A DNA stretch of 38,841 nt from Clostridia bacterium (lineage in GTDB: Bacteria; Bacillota; Clostridia; Christensenellales; CAG-917), in NCBI GenBank assembly GCA_024405515.1, contig JAKSOR010000009.1, positions 1 through 38,841 of the forward strand, in the 5' to 3' direction. This document shows positions 31,963 to 38,841 of this stretch, piece after piece. The stretch's first letter is position 1. Each line of letters begins with the position of its first letter. Made by a program: the position numbers and the translations under genes. The notes beneath the pieces are model-generated. The model had not been told where the DNA came from and did no database searches. It worked only from the letters and a program-made list of their open reading frames with translations.

Positions 31963-33300
31963 TCAGGTCATCTTACCAACCTTATTCCATGCCTTATCTG
32001 CCTTTGAGCACCACTTATCGAATTTGGCAGGATTCTTCGGGAAATTGACATAGAGCTTTTTCAGTTTGTTACCTTTTGAAAGTCCGTCAAGAGCGGCATT
32101 CAATGTCTTAAAGGATACCTTGCCTGTCAACAGTCCTCCGAGAAGTGCACCCGCAGCTCCCATTATGTCACCAAGTGTGAGTTTTACCTCGGCATCCGGA
32201 TCTCCCATAAGTTTTCCTAAGAGCTTCTGGAGTTTTCTGAAGAAATATTCAAATTCACTGTCCTTTGCCTTAACAAGTTTTGTCATAAGTGCACGGAGGA
32301 ATACGAAGTCTGCTCCCTGACCTTTGTTGTATTCAGTATTGATTTCCCAAAGGTCTTCTTTAAGGCAGGAACCTTTCTTAAGTGCTTTTTCTATTACTTT
32401 TGCGGCTACATCCATCTGTACCATGGAACTTGTGATTCCCTCACCGTTTAATGGTTTTGTAAGGTTTGCTGCATCTCCTGTTGCAACGAAATTATCCGCG
32501 ACCATAGTATATGGCGGACGCGTGTACGGAGTTGTGCCAACTTCCTCTTTTATGAGTGTGCCTTTAGGAAGATCCGGGCAGTTTTCCTCAAAATATTTAT
32601 ATCTTTCCTTTGCATATTCGAATGAATTACATGCACCTATTCCGAAAATTTTCTCATAAGGGTCTGATGATGCCGGTGCAATCCATGTCTTATAATTTGC
32701 CCATCCGGTATTTTTGACATCCGGAGTAGGCATTCTGAGATAGTAAAGAACAACATAGAACATATCATTTGGCCCCAGTGTCGTTGTCTCAATGCCGTAT
32801 GATGACGGAAGCTGTTTCCTTACTGCGCATTTCATACCTGTTGCATCTATTAAAAGTTTACAGTAATCTTCTTTTATCTCACCGTCTTTTTTATATTTAA
32901 TTCCTGCAATCTTATTTTCTTTAAAAATAACACTGTCAAAAGATGCATCGAATTCAAATTCTGCACCTGACTCTTTCGCCCACTCGGTCATACGGGAAAT
33001 AAAGAGTGGGAAATGCACACCGACAATCGGGTCAGGTGTCGGCACATGGACATCGTTATACGGAGAAGAAATTGAGTTTTCGGAAAAACCGAATGCATAG
33101 ATTCCGTCCCCTTCATGTACCTCCGGAAGATTGAAAGTCTTAAAGTCTGCTTTCCTTATATGGACTATGTCAAAACGGCCTGCTTTTCCTTCACTGCAGG
33201 ATTCGATGACTTTTACTTTGATTCCTTTTGATGCAAGCTGTCTTGCAAGATAACATCCTGAAGTTGCTCCACCAACAATAATGACATCATACTGAGACAT
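31963..33300 (-). CDS. FAD-dependent oxidoreductase, geranylgeranyl reductase-like
   Basis: A 445-residue flavoprotein. The N-terminal Rossmann motif is DVIIVGGATSGCYLARQLAS with GGxxSG at residues 10-15 and the acidic strand end VKVIESC; the second FAD contact is VATGDAANLTKPLNGEGITS near 275-294. These match the geranylgeranyl/digeranylglycerophospholipid reductase and FixC-like group, which reduces isoprenoid chains or passes electrons to quinones. The C-terminal 120 residues are basic and lysine-rich (KGNKLKKLYVNFPKNPAKFD). A single-gene unit with a very strong ribosome site (TAGGAGGG). The substrate cannot be read from the sequence. Confidence 0.85.
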   Translation of the reverse strand: MSQYDVIIVGGATSGCYLARQLASKGIKVKVIESCSEGKAGRFDIVHIRKADFKTFNLPEVHEGDGIYAFGFSENSISSPYNDVHVPTPDPIVGVHFPLFISRMTEWAKESGAEFEFDASFDSVIFKENKIAGIKYKKDGEIKEDYCKLLIDATGMKCAVRKQLPSSYGIETTTLGPNDMFYVVLYYLRMPTPDVKNTGWANYKTWIAPASSDPYEKIFGIGACNSFEYAKERYKYFEENCPDLPKGTLIKEEVGTTPYTRPPYTMVADNFVATGDAANLTKPLNGEGITSSMVQMDVAAKVIEKALKKGSCLKEDLWEINTEYNKGQGADFVFLRALMTKLVKAKDSEFEYFFRKLQKLLGKLMGDPDAEVKLTLGDIMGAAGALLGGLLTGKVSFKTLNAALDGLSKGNKLKKLYVNFPKNPAKFDKWCSKADKAWNKVGKMT

Positions 33301-33328
33301 AAACTTACCCTCCTATCTCTCTGAGATA

Positions 33329-33357
33329 ATTTTAAATGAGCATTCAAATATAATCAA
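33329..33357 (-). promoter_or_regulatory. Promoter of the oxidoreductase gene
   Basis: Minus strand TTGATT (33352-33357), 17-base spacer, TAAAAT (33329-33334). The leader holds the TAGGAGGG ribosome site. Confidence 0.6.
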
Positions 33358-33380
33358 TACACGAAATAAAGTTTTATTTC

Positions 33381-33411
33381 TTGACTTAATTTGCTATAAT
33401 TACCCTATTAT
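33381..33411 (+). promoter_or_regulatory. Promoter region of the P-type ATPase gene
   Basis: An extended -10 element TGCTATAAT (TATAAT at 33395-33400) would give a leader of about 13 bases containing AGGCG. Alternatively TTGACT (33381-33386) with TATTAT (33406-33411), spacer 19, would start transcription about two bases before the ATG. Confidence 0.5.
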
Positions 33412-33419
33412 AGGCGTAT

Positions 33420-35924
33420 ATGGAAAATATTGAAGAAGTCAAAACTGAATCAGCCTCCGAAAGCACAACTATTACCACTGACATTAATCAGGGTCTCACC
33501 CTTGATGAAGTGGAGAAAAGAAAAGCTGAAGGCAAAATTAACGGAGATCAGAATGTCAAAACGAAATCCGTCGGTCAGATTTTAAGAGAAAACCTGATTA
33601 CTTTCTTCAACTTTGTTTTCATTGCACTCGCAGTTATTTTATGTTTCTTTGTGGACTGGCAGGGCAACGTTATCAAGGCAATAGGAAATTTCGGTTTCAT
33701 GCTGCTGATTATTTTCAATGCCCTTGTCGGAATTTTCCAGGAACTCAGAGCTAAAAAAACAATAGACAAATTATCCATTCTTTCCGCACCTAAAATCCAT
33801 GTATTAAGAAACGGACAGACAGAAGAGATAAAAACCGAGGATATCGTTCTTGATGATATTGTTATTTTATCTTCTGGTTCACAGATAGTTGCAGACTCAG
33901 TTGTTGCAGAAGGTCAGATTGAGGTCAACGAAAGTCTTATTACAGGTGAACCGGATGCAATTTTAAAGCAGCCGGGAGATCCTCTCACATCAGGAAGTTT
34001 CGTAGTATCAGGAAAAGCAAAAGCACAGGTAATACATATCGGTCAGGATAACTTTGCCGCAAAGATTTCAGCAGGTGCCAAATATTTCAAGAAACCTAAC
34101 TCTGAAATATGGCGTTCACTTATGCTTATTGTAAAGGTCATGGCAATTATCATTGTTCCTCTCGGAATTGCCCTTTTCCTTGTAAAATACCTGCTCCAGG
34201 GCGGAGAGCTTAATGAGACAGTCATGACAACCATCGGAACCATTATCGGAATGATTCCTTCCGGTCTTGTTGCCCTCTCCTCAACCGTTTTCTGTGTGAG
34301 TGTAATCCGTCTTTCACAGAAGAACACTCTTGCTCAGGATTTATACTGTGTTGAAACCCTTGCCAGAGTCGATGTGCTCTGTCTTGATAAAACAGGTACC
34401 ATCACAGAAGGAACAATGGAGGTAAATGAAATTTTACCTGAAAACGGAAACACTGAAGACGAAGTCAAACAGATTATAAAAAATGTTACCTCTGCCCTTG
34501 CAGATGATAATGCAACAGCAAACGCTTTAAGGGATGCAGTAAAGAGCTTTAACGTGACAGGCGGAGCTGAGGAAATCGTTCCTTTCTCATCCCAGAGAAA
34601 ATGGTCCGGTGCTAGAATAAACGGCACAACATATGTCATCGGAGCACCTGAATTTGTATTTAAAAACCAGACAGATGAGATAAAGTCAAAAACTGCTGAA
34701 ATGGCAGAAAAAGGGTTCAGAGTAATGGTTATTGCTTCATCAACCCTTCCTTTTGACGGTTCAGCACTTCCTCAGGGCGAACTTAAACTTGAAAGTTTCA
34801 TCTTCATAACAGATAAGATAAGAGCCGAAGCTCCTGATACTCTCAGGTTCTTTAAAGAAGAAGGAGTAAATGTAAAAATCATCTCCGGAGATAATCCTGC
34901 AACAGTACGTGCCGTAGCAAAAAGAGCCGGCCTTGAAGACTGTGACAACATAATTGATATGTCCACCCTTCACACTGAGGAAGAGGTATATGAAGCTGCA
35001 GAAAAATACACAATTTTCGGAAGAGTGCTTCCTGATCAGAAACTTATGCTTGTCAAAGCTCTTAAAAAAGAAGGACATACAGTTGCCATGACAGGAGACG
35101 GTGTAAATGACGTTCTTGCACTTAAGGAAGCAGACTGTTCCATTGCCATGGCATCAGGATCAGATGCGGCAAAAAATGTATCTTCCCTTGTTCTTTTAGA
35201 CAGCAATTTTGCTTCCATGCCTAAAGTTGTGGCCGAAGGCAGAAGATCTATAAATAACCTTGAAAGAAGTGCTGCTCTTTATATTATGAAGACTCTCTAT
35301 AACACACTTCTTGCAATTTTATTCTTATGCATTACAGACCCGCTTCCGTTTGCACCTCAGAACCTTACCCTTATGGGCGGGGTAACAATCGGTATGCCGT
35401 CAATAGTTCTTGCCCTTGAACCTAACCATGACAGAGTAACAGGACGATTCCTGCCTAAAGTTCTCAAGAACTGTGTGCCGGGTTCAGTTACCGTGCTGTT
35501 TGCAGCAATAGCATGTATTATATGCAACCGTTTCTTCCTCCCGGATCTTACTACCGGTCAGAGTCAGACAATATTCATCATTTTAACAACTTTCTGCGGA
35601 TTCCTTCTTTTATTCAAAGTCGCACTTCCGTTCAACGTTGTACACGGAATAACATATCTTGCAATGATAGGAATTTTCATTGCGTGCTATCTTGTAAAAC
35701 TTCCTGGGGATTTACTTGTCAATTTCTTCGGTCTTGACACCAACCTCACCTGGGAAATGGGTAAAGCTATTTTATCAATGTGCGCAGTTGTTCTTCCGCT
35801 CTATCTTATGTTCGTATTCATTATGTATATCATTAATAAGAAAACATACGATAAGTTTGAGGATAAATTCACAAGACTTGATAATTTCCTTAAATCATCC
35901 AATTTCACCTCAAGGAGAAAATAA
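33420..35924 (+). CDS. Cation-translocating P-type ATPase (CtpE-like)
   Basis: An 834-residue ion pump. Order: soluble N-terminus with the cation-ATPase N-domain motif (GLTLDEVEKRKAEGKIN, 25-41), helices at 60-80 and 90-110, actuator domain with TGEP (175-178), helices at 235-260 and 270-298 including IPSGLV (279-284), phosphorylation site DKTGTIT (Asp323), nucleotide domain, hinge TGDGVNDVLAL (558-568), and six C-terminal helices. The ion-site helix reads PSGLV rather than the PEGL of classical Ca pumps, and no N-terminal heavy-metal domain or CPx motif is present, which points to a CtpE-like Ca2+/Mg2+-type pump; ion unproven. Its stop shares one base with the next ATG. Confidence 0.9.
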   Translation: MENIEEVKTESASESTTITTDINQGLTLDEVEKRKAEGKINGDQNVKTKSVGQILRENLITFFNFVFIALAVILCFFVDWQGNVIKAIGNFGFMLLIIFNALVGIFQELRAKKTIDKLSILSAPKIHVLRNGQTEEIKTEDIVLDDIVILSSGSQIVADSVVAEGQIEVNESLITGEPDAILKQPGDPLTSGSFVVSGKAKAQVIHIGQDNFAAKISAGAKYFKKPNSEIWRSLMLIVKVMAIIIVPLGIALFLVKYLLQGGELNETVMTTIGTIIGMIPSGLVALSSTVFCVSVIRLSQKNTLAQDLYCVETLARVDVLCLDKTGTITEGTMEVNEILPENGNTEDEVKQIIKNVTSALADDNATANALRDAVKSFNVTGGAEEIVPFSSQRKWSGARINGTTYVIGAPEFVFKNQTDEIKSKTAEMAEKGFRVMVIASSTLPFDGSALPQGELKLESFIFITDKIRAEAPDTLRFFKEEGVNVKIISGDNPATVRAVAKRAGLEDCDNIIDMSTLHTEEEVYEAAEKYTIFGRVLPDQKLMLVKALKKEGHTVAMTGDGVNDVLALKEADCSIAMASGSDAAKNVSSLVLLDSNFASMPKVVAEGRRSINNLERSAALYIMKTLYNTLLAILFLCITDPLPFAPQNLTLMGGVTIGMPSIVLALEPNHDRVTGRFLPKVLKNCVPGSVTVLFAAIACIICNRFFLPDLTTGQSQTIFIILTTFCGFLLLFKVALPFNVVHGITYLAMIGIFIACYLVKLPGDLLVNFFGLDTNLTWEMGKAILSMCAVVLPLYLMFVFIMYIINKKTYDKFEDKFTRLDNFLKSSNFTSRRK

Positions 35925-36454
35925 TGAACATTACAGTCTATCTTGCAGCTCACGAAGGATTTGTTCCTAAATTTAAGGAAAAGGTACATGAACTCGGGAA
36001 ATGGATTGGCGAGAATGGTCATACCCTTATTTACGGCGGGTCAAACTGCGGACTTATGGGCGCAATTGCGGATTCAGTCCTTGAGGCAGGCGGAAAAGTT
36101 ATTGGGATAGAACCTGAGATGTTTATTGAAAAATGTCTTCAGCATACAGGCATTACAAAGCTTATTGTCACAAAGGACCTTCCGGAAAGAAAAGCCGGTC
36201 TTATTAATAACTCAGATGCATTCATTGCTTTCCCTGGCGGACTCGGAACGCTTGATGAAATTTCTGAAGTCATGGTAATGGTTTCATTAAAAATCCGTTC
36301 CTGTCCTTGTATTGTCTATAATCTCGACGGATATTATGACCACTTAAAAGCTCAGTTCCAGGTTATGATCGACAGCGGCCTTTCAACCGAAAAGAAAATG
36401 GCACCTATCCATTTTGCAGACACACTTGAAGAAGTTATTTCCTATCTAAAATAA
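35924..36454 (+). CDS. LOG family protein (nucleoside 5'-monophosphate phosphoribohydrolase type)
   Basis: A 176-residue Rossmann-fold protein with the family signatures LIYGGSNCGLMGAIADSV near residues 36-53, LPERKAGLINNSDAFIAFPG and the diagnostic PGGLGTLDE at about 105-113. Family members cleave AMP-type nucleotides (or cytokinin ribotides) into base and ribose 5-phosphate; many bacterial members were once annotated as lysine decarboxylases. Length is slightly shorter than typical (about 190). It overlaps the P-type ATPase by one base (TAATG) with AAGGAG as ribosome site. It may belong to base salvage, but the reason for pairing with an ion pump is unknown. Confidence 0.93.
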   Translation: MNITVYLAAHEGFVPKFKEKVHELGKWIGENGHTLIYGGSNCGLMGAIADSVLEAGGKVIGIEPEMFIEKCLQHTGITKLIVTKDLPERKAGLINNSDAFIAFPGGLGTLDEISEVMVMVSLKIRSCPCIVYNLDGYYDHLKAQFQVMIDSGLSTEKKMAPIHFADTLEEVISYLK

Positions 36455-36477
36455 TATAAGTAGTTATATATTTAACC

Positions 36478-36512
36478 AAAATCACCAAGGTCTTTCCACC
36501 TGGTGATTTTTT
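36478..36512 (+). terminator. Terminator after the LOG gene
   Basis: AAAATCACC with AGGT (36478-36491) pairs with ACCT and GGTGATTTT (36498-36510) with one bulged A, followed by six T. Confidence 0.9.
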
Positions 36513-36547
36513 ATTCAGGAATTTTTTTAAAATTCTATATTAAATCG

Positions 36548-36577
36548 CTTTACAACTTTAGCGTAGTAAAGTATAAT
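36548..36577 (+). promoter_or_regulatory. Promoter of the amino acid ABC importer, with inverted repeat
   Basis: TTTACA (36549-36554), 17-base spacer, TATAAT (36572-36577). CTTTAC (36548-36553) and GTAAAG (36566-36571) form an inverted repeat that overlaps the -35 element and touches the -10, a plausible operator. Confidence 0.7.
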
Positions 36578-36598
36578 CGGTATCGAAGAATAAAAAAA

Positions 36599-36618
36599 CC
36601 CGGATAAAATATGCCGGG
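36599..36618 (+). promoter_or_regulatory. Small leader hairpin before the binding-protein gene
   Basis: CCCGG (36599-36603) pairs with CCGGG (36614-36618) around ten A/T-rich bases, just before the AAAGGAAAG ribosome site. It may protect the 5' end or modulate translation. Confidence 0.5.
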
Positions 36619-36632
36619 AAAGGAAAGAAAAT

Positions 36633-37433
36633 ATGAAAAAATTTGCAAAAATTTTAGCAGTAGTACTTGCTATCGCAACACTCACAGCATGTTTATGCTT
36701 CACACTCACAGCATGTAACAAAGAAGTATCAGATTATGAATATATGAAAGGTAAAGGAACACTTATCTGCGGCATAACATTATTCGAGCCTATGGATTAT
36801 GCAGATGAAGATGGAGAAATCACAGGATTTGATGCAGAATTTGCCCAGCTCGTAGCAGAAAAGTTAGGCCTTGAAGCAAAATTCCAGGTAATCAAATGGA
36901 ATTCAAAAGAACTCGAACTCAATTCAAAATCTATCGACTGCATCTGGAATGGACTCACAGTTAATGAAGAAAGAAAAGAGAATATGGATTTCTCACAGAG
37001 CTACATCAACAACACACAGTGCGTAGTTGTTAAATCAGCAGATCTTGCAACACTTAATACAAAAGCAGCACTTGAGGGAAAGAAAGCTGGTGCAGAAGCT
37101 GGATCAGCAGGCGAATCAGCAGCCAAGGACCTCACAGAGAATGTAACATCCGTATCAGCACAAATGACAGCTCTTACAGAATTAAATGCAGGAACAATTG
37201 ATTTTGCAGTAGTTGATGTAATTTTAGCACAGAGCAACTGCGGAAAGGGCGACTATGCAGATCTTGCAATCCAGCCGGCTATAGAACTTGAAGCTGAAGA
37301 ATATGCAGTTGGTTTCAGAAAAGGCAGCGATATTGTTGAAAAAGTAAACGCAGCTATAAACGAATTAAAGGCAGATGGTACACTTTTAGCACTTGCTGAG
37401 AAATACGGTCTTGCTGGACAGTTAATCAAATAA
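36633..37433 (+). CDS. Amino acid ABC transporter substrate-binding lipoprotein
   Basis: A 266-residue family 3 solute-binding protein. The lipoprotein signal contains two lipobox-like sites, LTAC at 17-20 and LTAC at 25-28, produced by a 24-base in-frame repeat; the second, just before NKE, is the likely cleavage site. The mature part has the family pattern GTLICGITLFEPMDYADEDG, ITGFDAEFAQLVAEKLG, FQVIKWNSKELELNSKSIDC, ..NGLTVNEERKENMDFSQSY and a C-terminal AINELKADGTLLALAEKYG. It captures a polar amino acid or dipeptide-like compound and passes it to the permease downstream. A hairpin follows the stop, as with the nucleoside-binding protein in this window. Confidence 0.93.
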   Translation: MKKFAKILAVVLAIATLTACLCFTLTACNKEVSDYEYMKGKGTLICGITLFEPMDYADEDGEITGFDAEFAQLVAEKLGLEAKFQVIKWNSKELELNSKSIDCIWNGLTVNEERKENMDFSQSYINNTQCVVVKSADLATLNTKAALEGKKAGAEAGSAGESAAKDLTENVTSVSAQMTALTELNAGTIDFAVVDVILAQSNCGKGDYADLAIQPAIELEAEEYAVGFRKGSDIVEKVNAAINELKADGTLLALAEKYGLAGQLIK

Positions 37434-37455
37434 TAATCCCATTATAAAATAATGC

Positions 37456-37481
37456 TTAGAGCATCCGCACGGGTGCTCTAA
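37456..37481 (+). terminator. Attenuating hairpin between binding protein and permease
   Basis: TTAGAGCATCC (37456-37466) pairs with GGGTGCTCTAA (37471-37481), 11 pairs including one G-T, four-base loop. Only weak T content follows, so partial termination is likely. Confidence 0.7.
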
Positions 37482-37499
37482 ACTATTAAAAGAAAACAT

Positions 37500-38162
37500 A
37501 TGAGTTTTTCACAAGTAACACAGCAATTATTTGAAGGTTTCGGCACAACGTGCCTCCTTTTCATATTAACCCTTATTTTGGCAATTCCACTCGGACTTAT
37601 TGTATGTATGGGTTCTATGTCAAAATTCAAGCCTCTTCAGGCAGTAGTCAGGGCATTTGTCTGGATTATAAGAGGTACTCCTCTTATGCTCCAGCTTTTT
37701 GTAGTATTCTACGTACCAGGAATAGTTTTCGATACTCCTATTTTTGCAAGATTTGAAAACGGAAGATTTATAGCAGCATTAATTGCATTCGTAATTAACT
37801 ACTCATGTTATTTTTCAGAGATATTCCGTGGCGGTATCCAGAGCATCCCTAAAGGCCAGTATGAAGCAGCACAGGTCCTCGGCATGACCAAGGCTCAGAC
37901 TTTCTTTCATATCGTGGTTCCACAAGTTATCAAACGTATCGTACCCCCTATGTCTAACGAAATCATCACTCTCGTAAAAGACACATCCCTTGCAAGAGTT
38001 ATAGCGGTAATTGATATTATCATGGTAGCAGAAAATATTCTTGCTTTAAGAGCTCTCATCTGGCCGCTATTCTATACAGGTGCTTTCTATCTAATATTCA
38101 ACGGTCTGTTATCCGTATTATTCAGATTCATAGAAAAGAAACTGAATTATTATAAACTGTAG
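37500..38162 (+). CDS. Amino acid ABC transporter permease (HisM/GlnP family)
   Basis: A 220-residue membrane protein with about five helices. The start FSQVTQQLFEGFGTTCLLFILTL, RAFVWIIRGTPLMLQLFVVF near residues 50-70, and the ATPase-coupling loop SIPKGQYEAAQVLGMTKAQTF near 117-137 are diagnostic of the polar amino acid permease family, as is IVPPMSNEIITLVKDTSL. It probably forms a homodimer with two ATPase subunits. It is preceded by AAAAGAAAAC without a clear ribosome site and is followed after 9 bases by the ATPase gene. Confidence 0.93.
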   Translation: MSFSQVTQQLFEGFGTTCLLFILTLILAIPLGLIVCMGSMSKFKPLQAVVRAFVWIIRGTPLMLQLFVVFYVPGIVFDTPIFARFENGRFIAALIAFVINYSCYFSEIFRGGIQSIPKGQYEAAQVLGMTKAQTFFHIVVPQVIKRIVPPMSNEIITLVKDTSLARVIAVIDIIMVAENILALRALIWPLFYTGAFYLIFNGLLSVLFRFIEKKLNYYKL

Positions 38163-38171
38163 GAGGTCAGT

Positions 38172-38841
38172 ATGGCATTACTTGAAATTAAAGGAATTAA
38201 AAAGACCTTCGCAAGCAACAATGTACTTAAGGGCATCGATTTTGAGCTTGAAAAAGGCGAAGTCCTTGCAATCATCGGTTCTTCGGGAAGCGGTAAAACA
38301 ACTCTTTTAAGATGTTTGAATTTCCTTGAAACTGCAGACGAAGGAACAATTACACTCAATGGAGAAAAATTATATGACGGAAGCATAAAAGAAACAAGAT
38401 CCGCAAAGGAATTGAGGAAAGCCACACTTCACTTCGGTCTTGTATTCCAGCAATTCAATCTCTTCCCTCACTATAACATCTTAAAAAATGTCACAATTGC
38501 TTCCGAACTTCTTGCTAAAGAAAAATTAAAAGAAGAATACAAAAAGATTAAAACCGAAAACAAAGGGAATGCAGCAAAAATCAAAGAATTAAAAGCACAG
38601 GCCAAATCTCAAACAGTAGGAAACATCAGGAAAAAGAGCATGGAAATCCTAGATAAAGTAGGCCTTGCAGACAAAGCTAACGACTATCCTTGCACTCTTT
38701 CAGGCGGACAGCAGCAGAGAGCAGCCATTGCACGTGCCCTAGCCCTGGATCCTGAAATTCTGTGTTTTGATGAACCGACCTCAGCTCTTGACCCTGAACT
38801 TACCGGTGAAGTATTAAAAGTCATTAAGAGTCTTAAATCTA
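38172..38841 (+). CDS. Amino acid ABC transporter ATPase with charged insertion (3' end outside window)
   Basis: 223 codons are present before the window ends. Walker A GSSGSGKTT (36-44), Q-loop FQQFNLFPHYN (92-102), signature LSGGQQQR (177-184), Walker B ILCFDEP (196-202) and the D-loop SALDP all match the GlnQ/HisP class; only the switch His and C-terminus (about 30 residues) are missing. Compared with typical members (about 240-245 residues in total) it has an insertion of about 35-40 charged residues at 113-152, mostly Lys, Glu and Ala, between the Q-loop and the signature, likely a helical hairpin on the surface. The ribosome site AGGAGG lies 5 bases upstream of the ATG. Third gene of the importer unit. 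Confidence 0.93.
   Translation, partial: MALLEIKGIKKTFASNNVLKGIDFELEKGEVLAIIGSSGSGKTTLLRCLNFLETADEGTITLNGEKLYDGSIKETRSAKELRKATLHFGLVFQQFNLFPHYNILKNVTIASELLAKEKLKEEYKKIKTENKGNAAKIKELKAQAKSQTVGNIRKKSMEILDKVGLADKANDYPCTLSGGQQQRAAIARALALDPEILCFDEPTSALDPELTGEVLKVIKSLKS

Overview
The window looks like a chromosomal segment of a low-to-moderate GC Gram-positive (Firmicutes/Clostridia-type, probably uncultured gut-associated) bacterium. Evidence: strong AGGAGG-type ribosome sites and TTGACA/TATAAT promoters, lipoproteins with LxxC signals, bacterial Ig-like (BIG2) surface proteins, an independent phosphoglycerate mutase in a pgk-tpiA-gpmI cluster, and a BMP-type nucleoside ABC importer. I see no tRNA, rRNA, CRISPR array, transposase or phage gene. 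Coding density is high and no gap without a gene exceeds 300 bases.

Layout. (1) 1-7454, minus strand: a five-gene unit with a small unknown membrane-anchored protein, an ABC ATPase, an ABC-2-like permease and two tandem paralogous BIG2 surface proteins, the second cut by the left edge. (2) 7499-10319, plus strand: a CPA2-type cation/proton antiporter and a MATE exporter, closed by a bidirectional terminator. (3) 10340-15986, minus: pgk-tpiA-gpmI (lower glycolysis) and putP (Na+/proline symporter), each with its own promoter. (4) 15996-17542, minus: an AbiEi/AbiEii type IV toxin-antitoxin pair. (5) 17636-21094, minus: a PI-PLC-X protein, mazG, dusB and trmL (nucleotide clean-up and tRNA modification). 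(6) 21083-27267, minus: a purine salvage unit, xpt-bmp-nupA-nupB-nupC, with a consensus promoter and a structured leader that does not match the purine riboswitch. (7) 27340-31480, minus: an aminotransferase of the glutamate-1-semialdehyde aminomutase type, a duplicated class II aldolase whose N-terminal half has lost its metal ligands, and a GH16 glucanase lipoprotein. (8) 31559-31944, plus: HU. (9) 31963-33357, minus: a FAD-dependent oxidoreductase. (10) 33381-36512, plus: a P-type cation ATPase and a LOG-family protein. (11) 36548-38841, plus: a polar amino acid ABC importer (binding lipoprotein, permease, ATPase cut by the right edge).

Most genes are housekeeping or transport. The best candidates for something undescribed are: the ABC-2/BIG2 tandem-paralog operon; the aminotransferase/duplicated-aldolase pair, whose promoter is preceded by a perfect 17-bp direct repeat; the xpt leader RNA; a 28-nt alternating pyrimidine-purine tract inside the BIG2 operon; and recurring lysine-rich insertions in otherwise conserved enzymes. 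All functional statements come from reading the sequence and recalling families; no database search was run.
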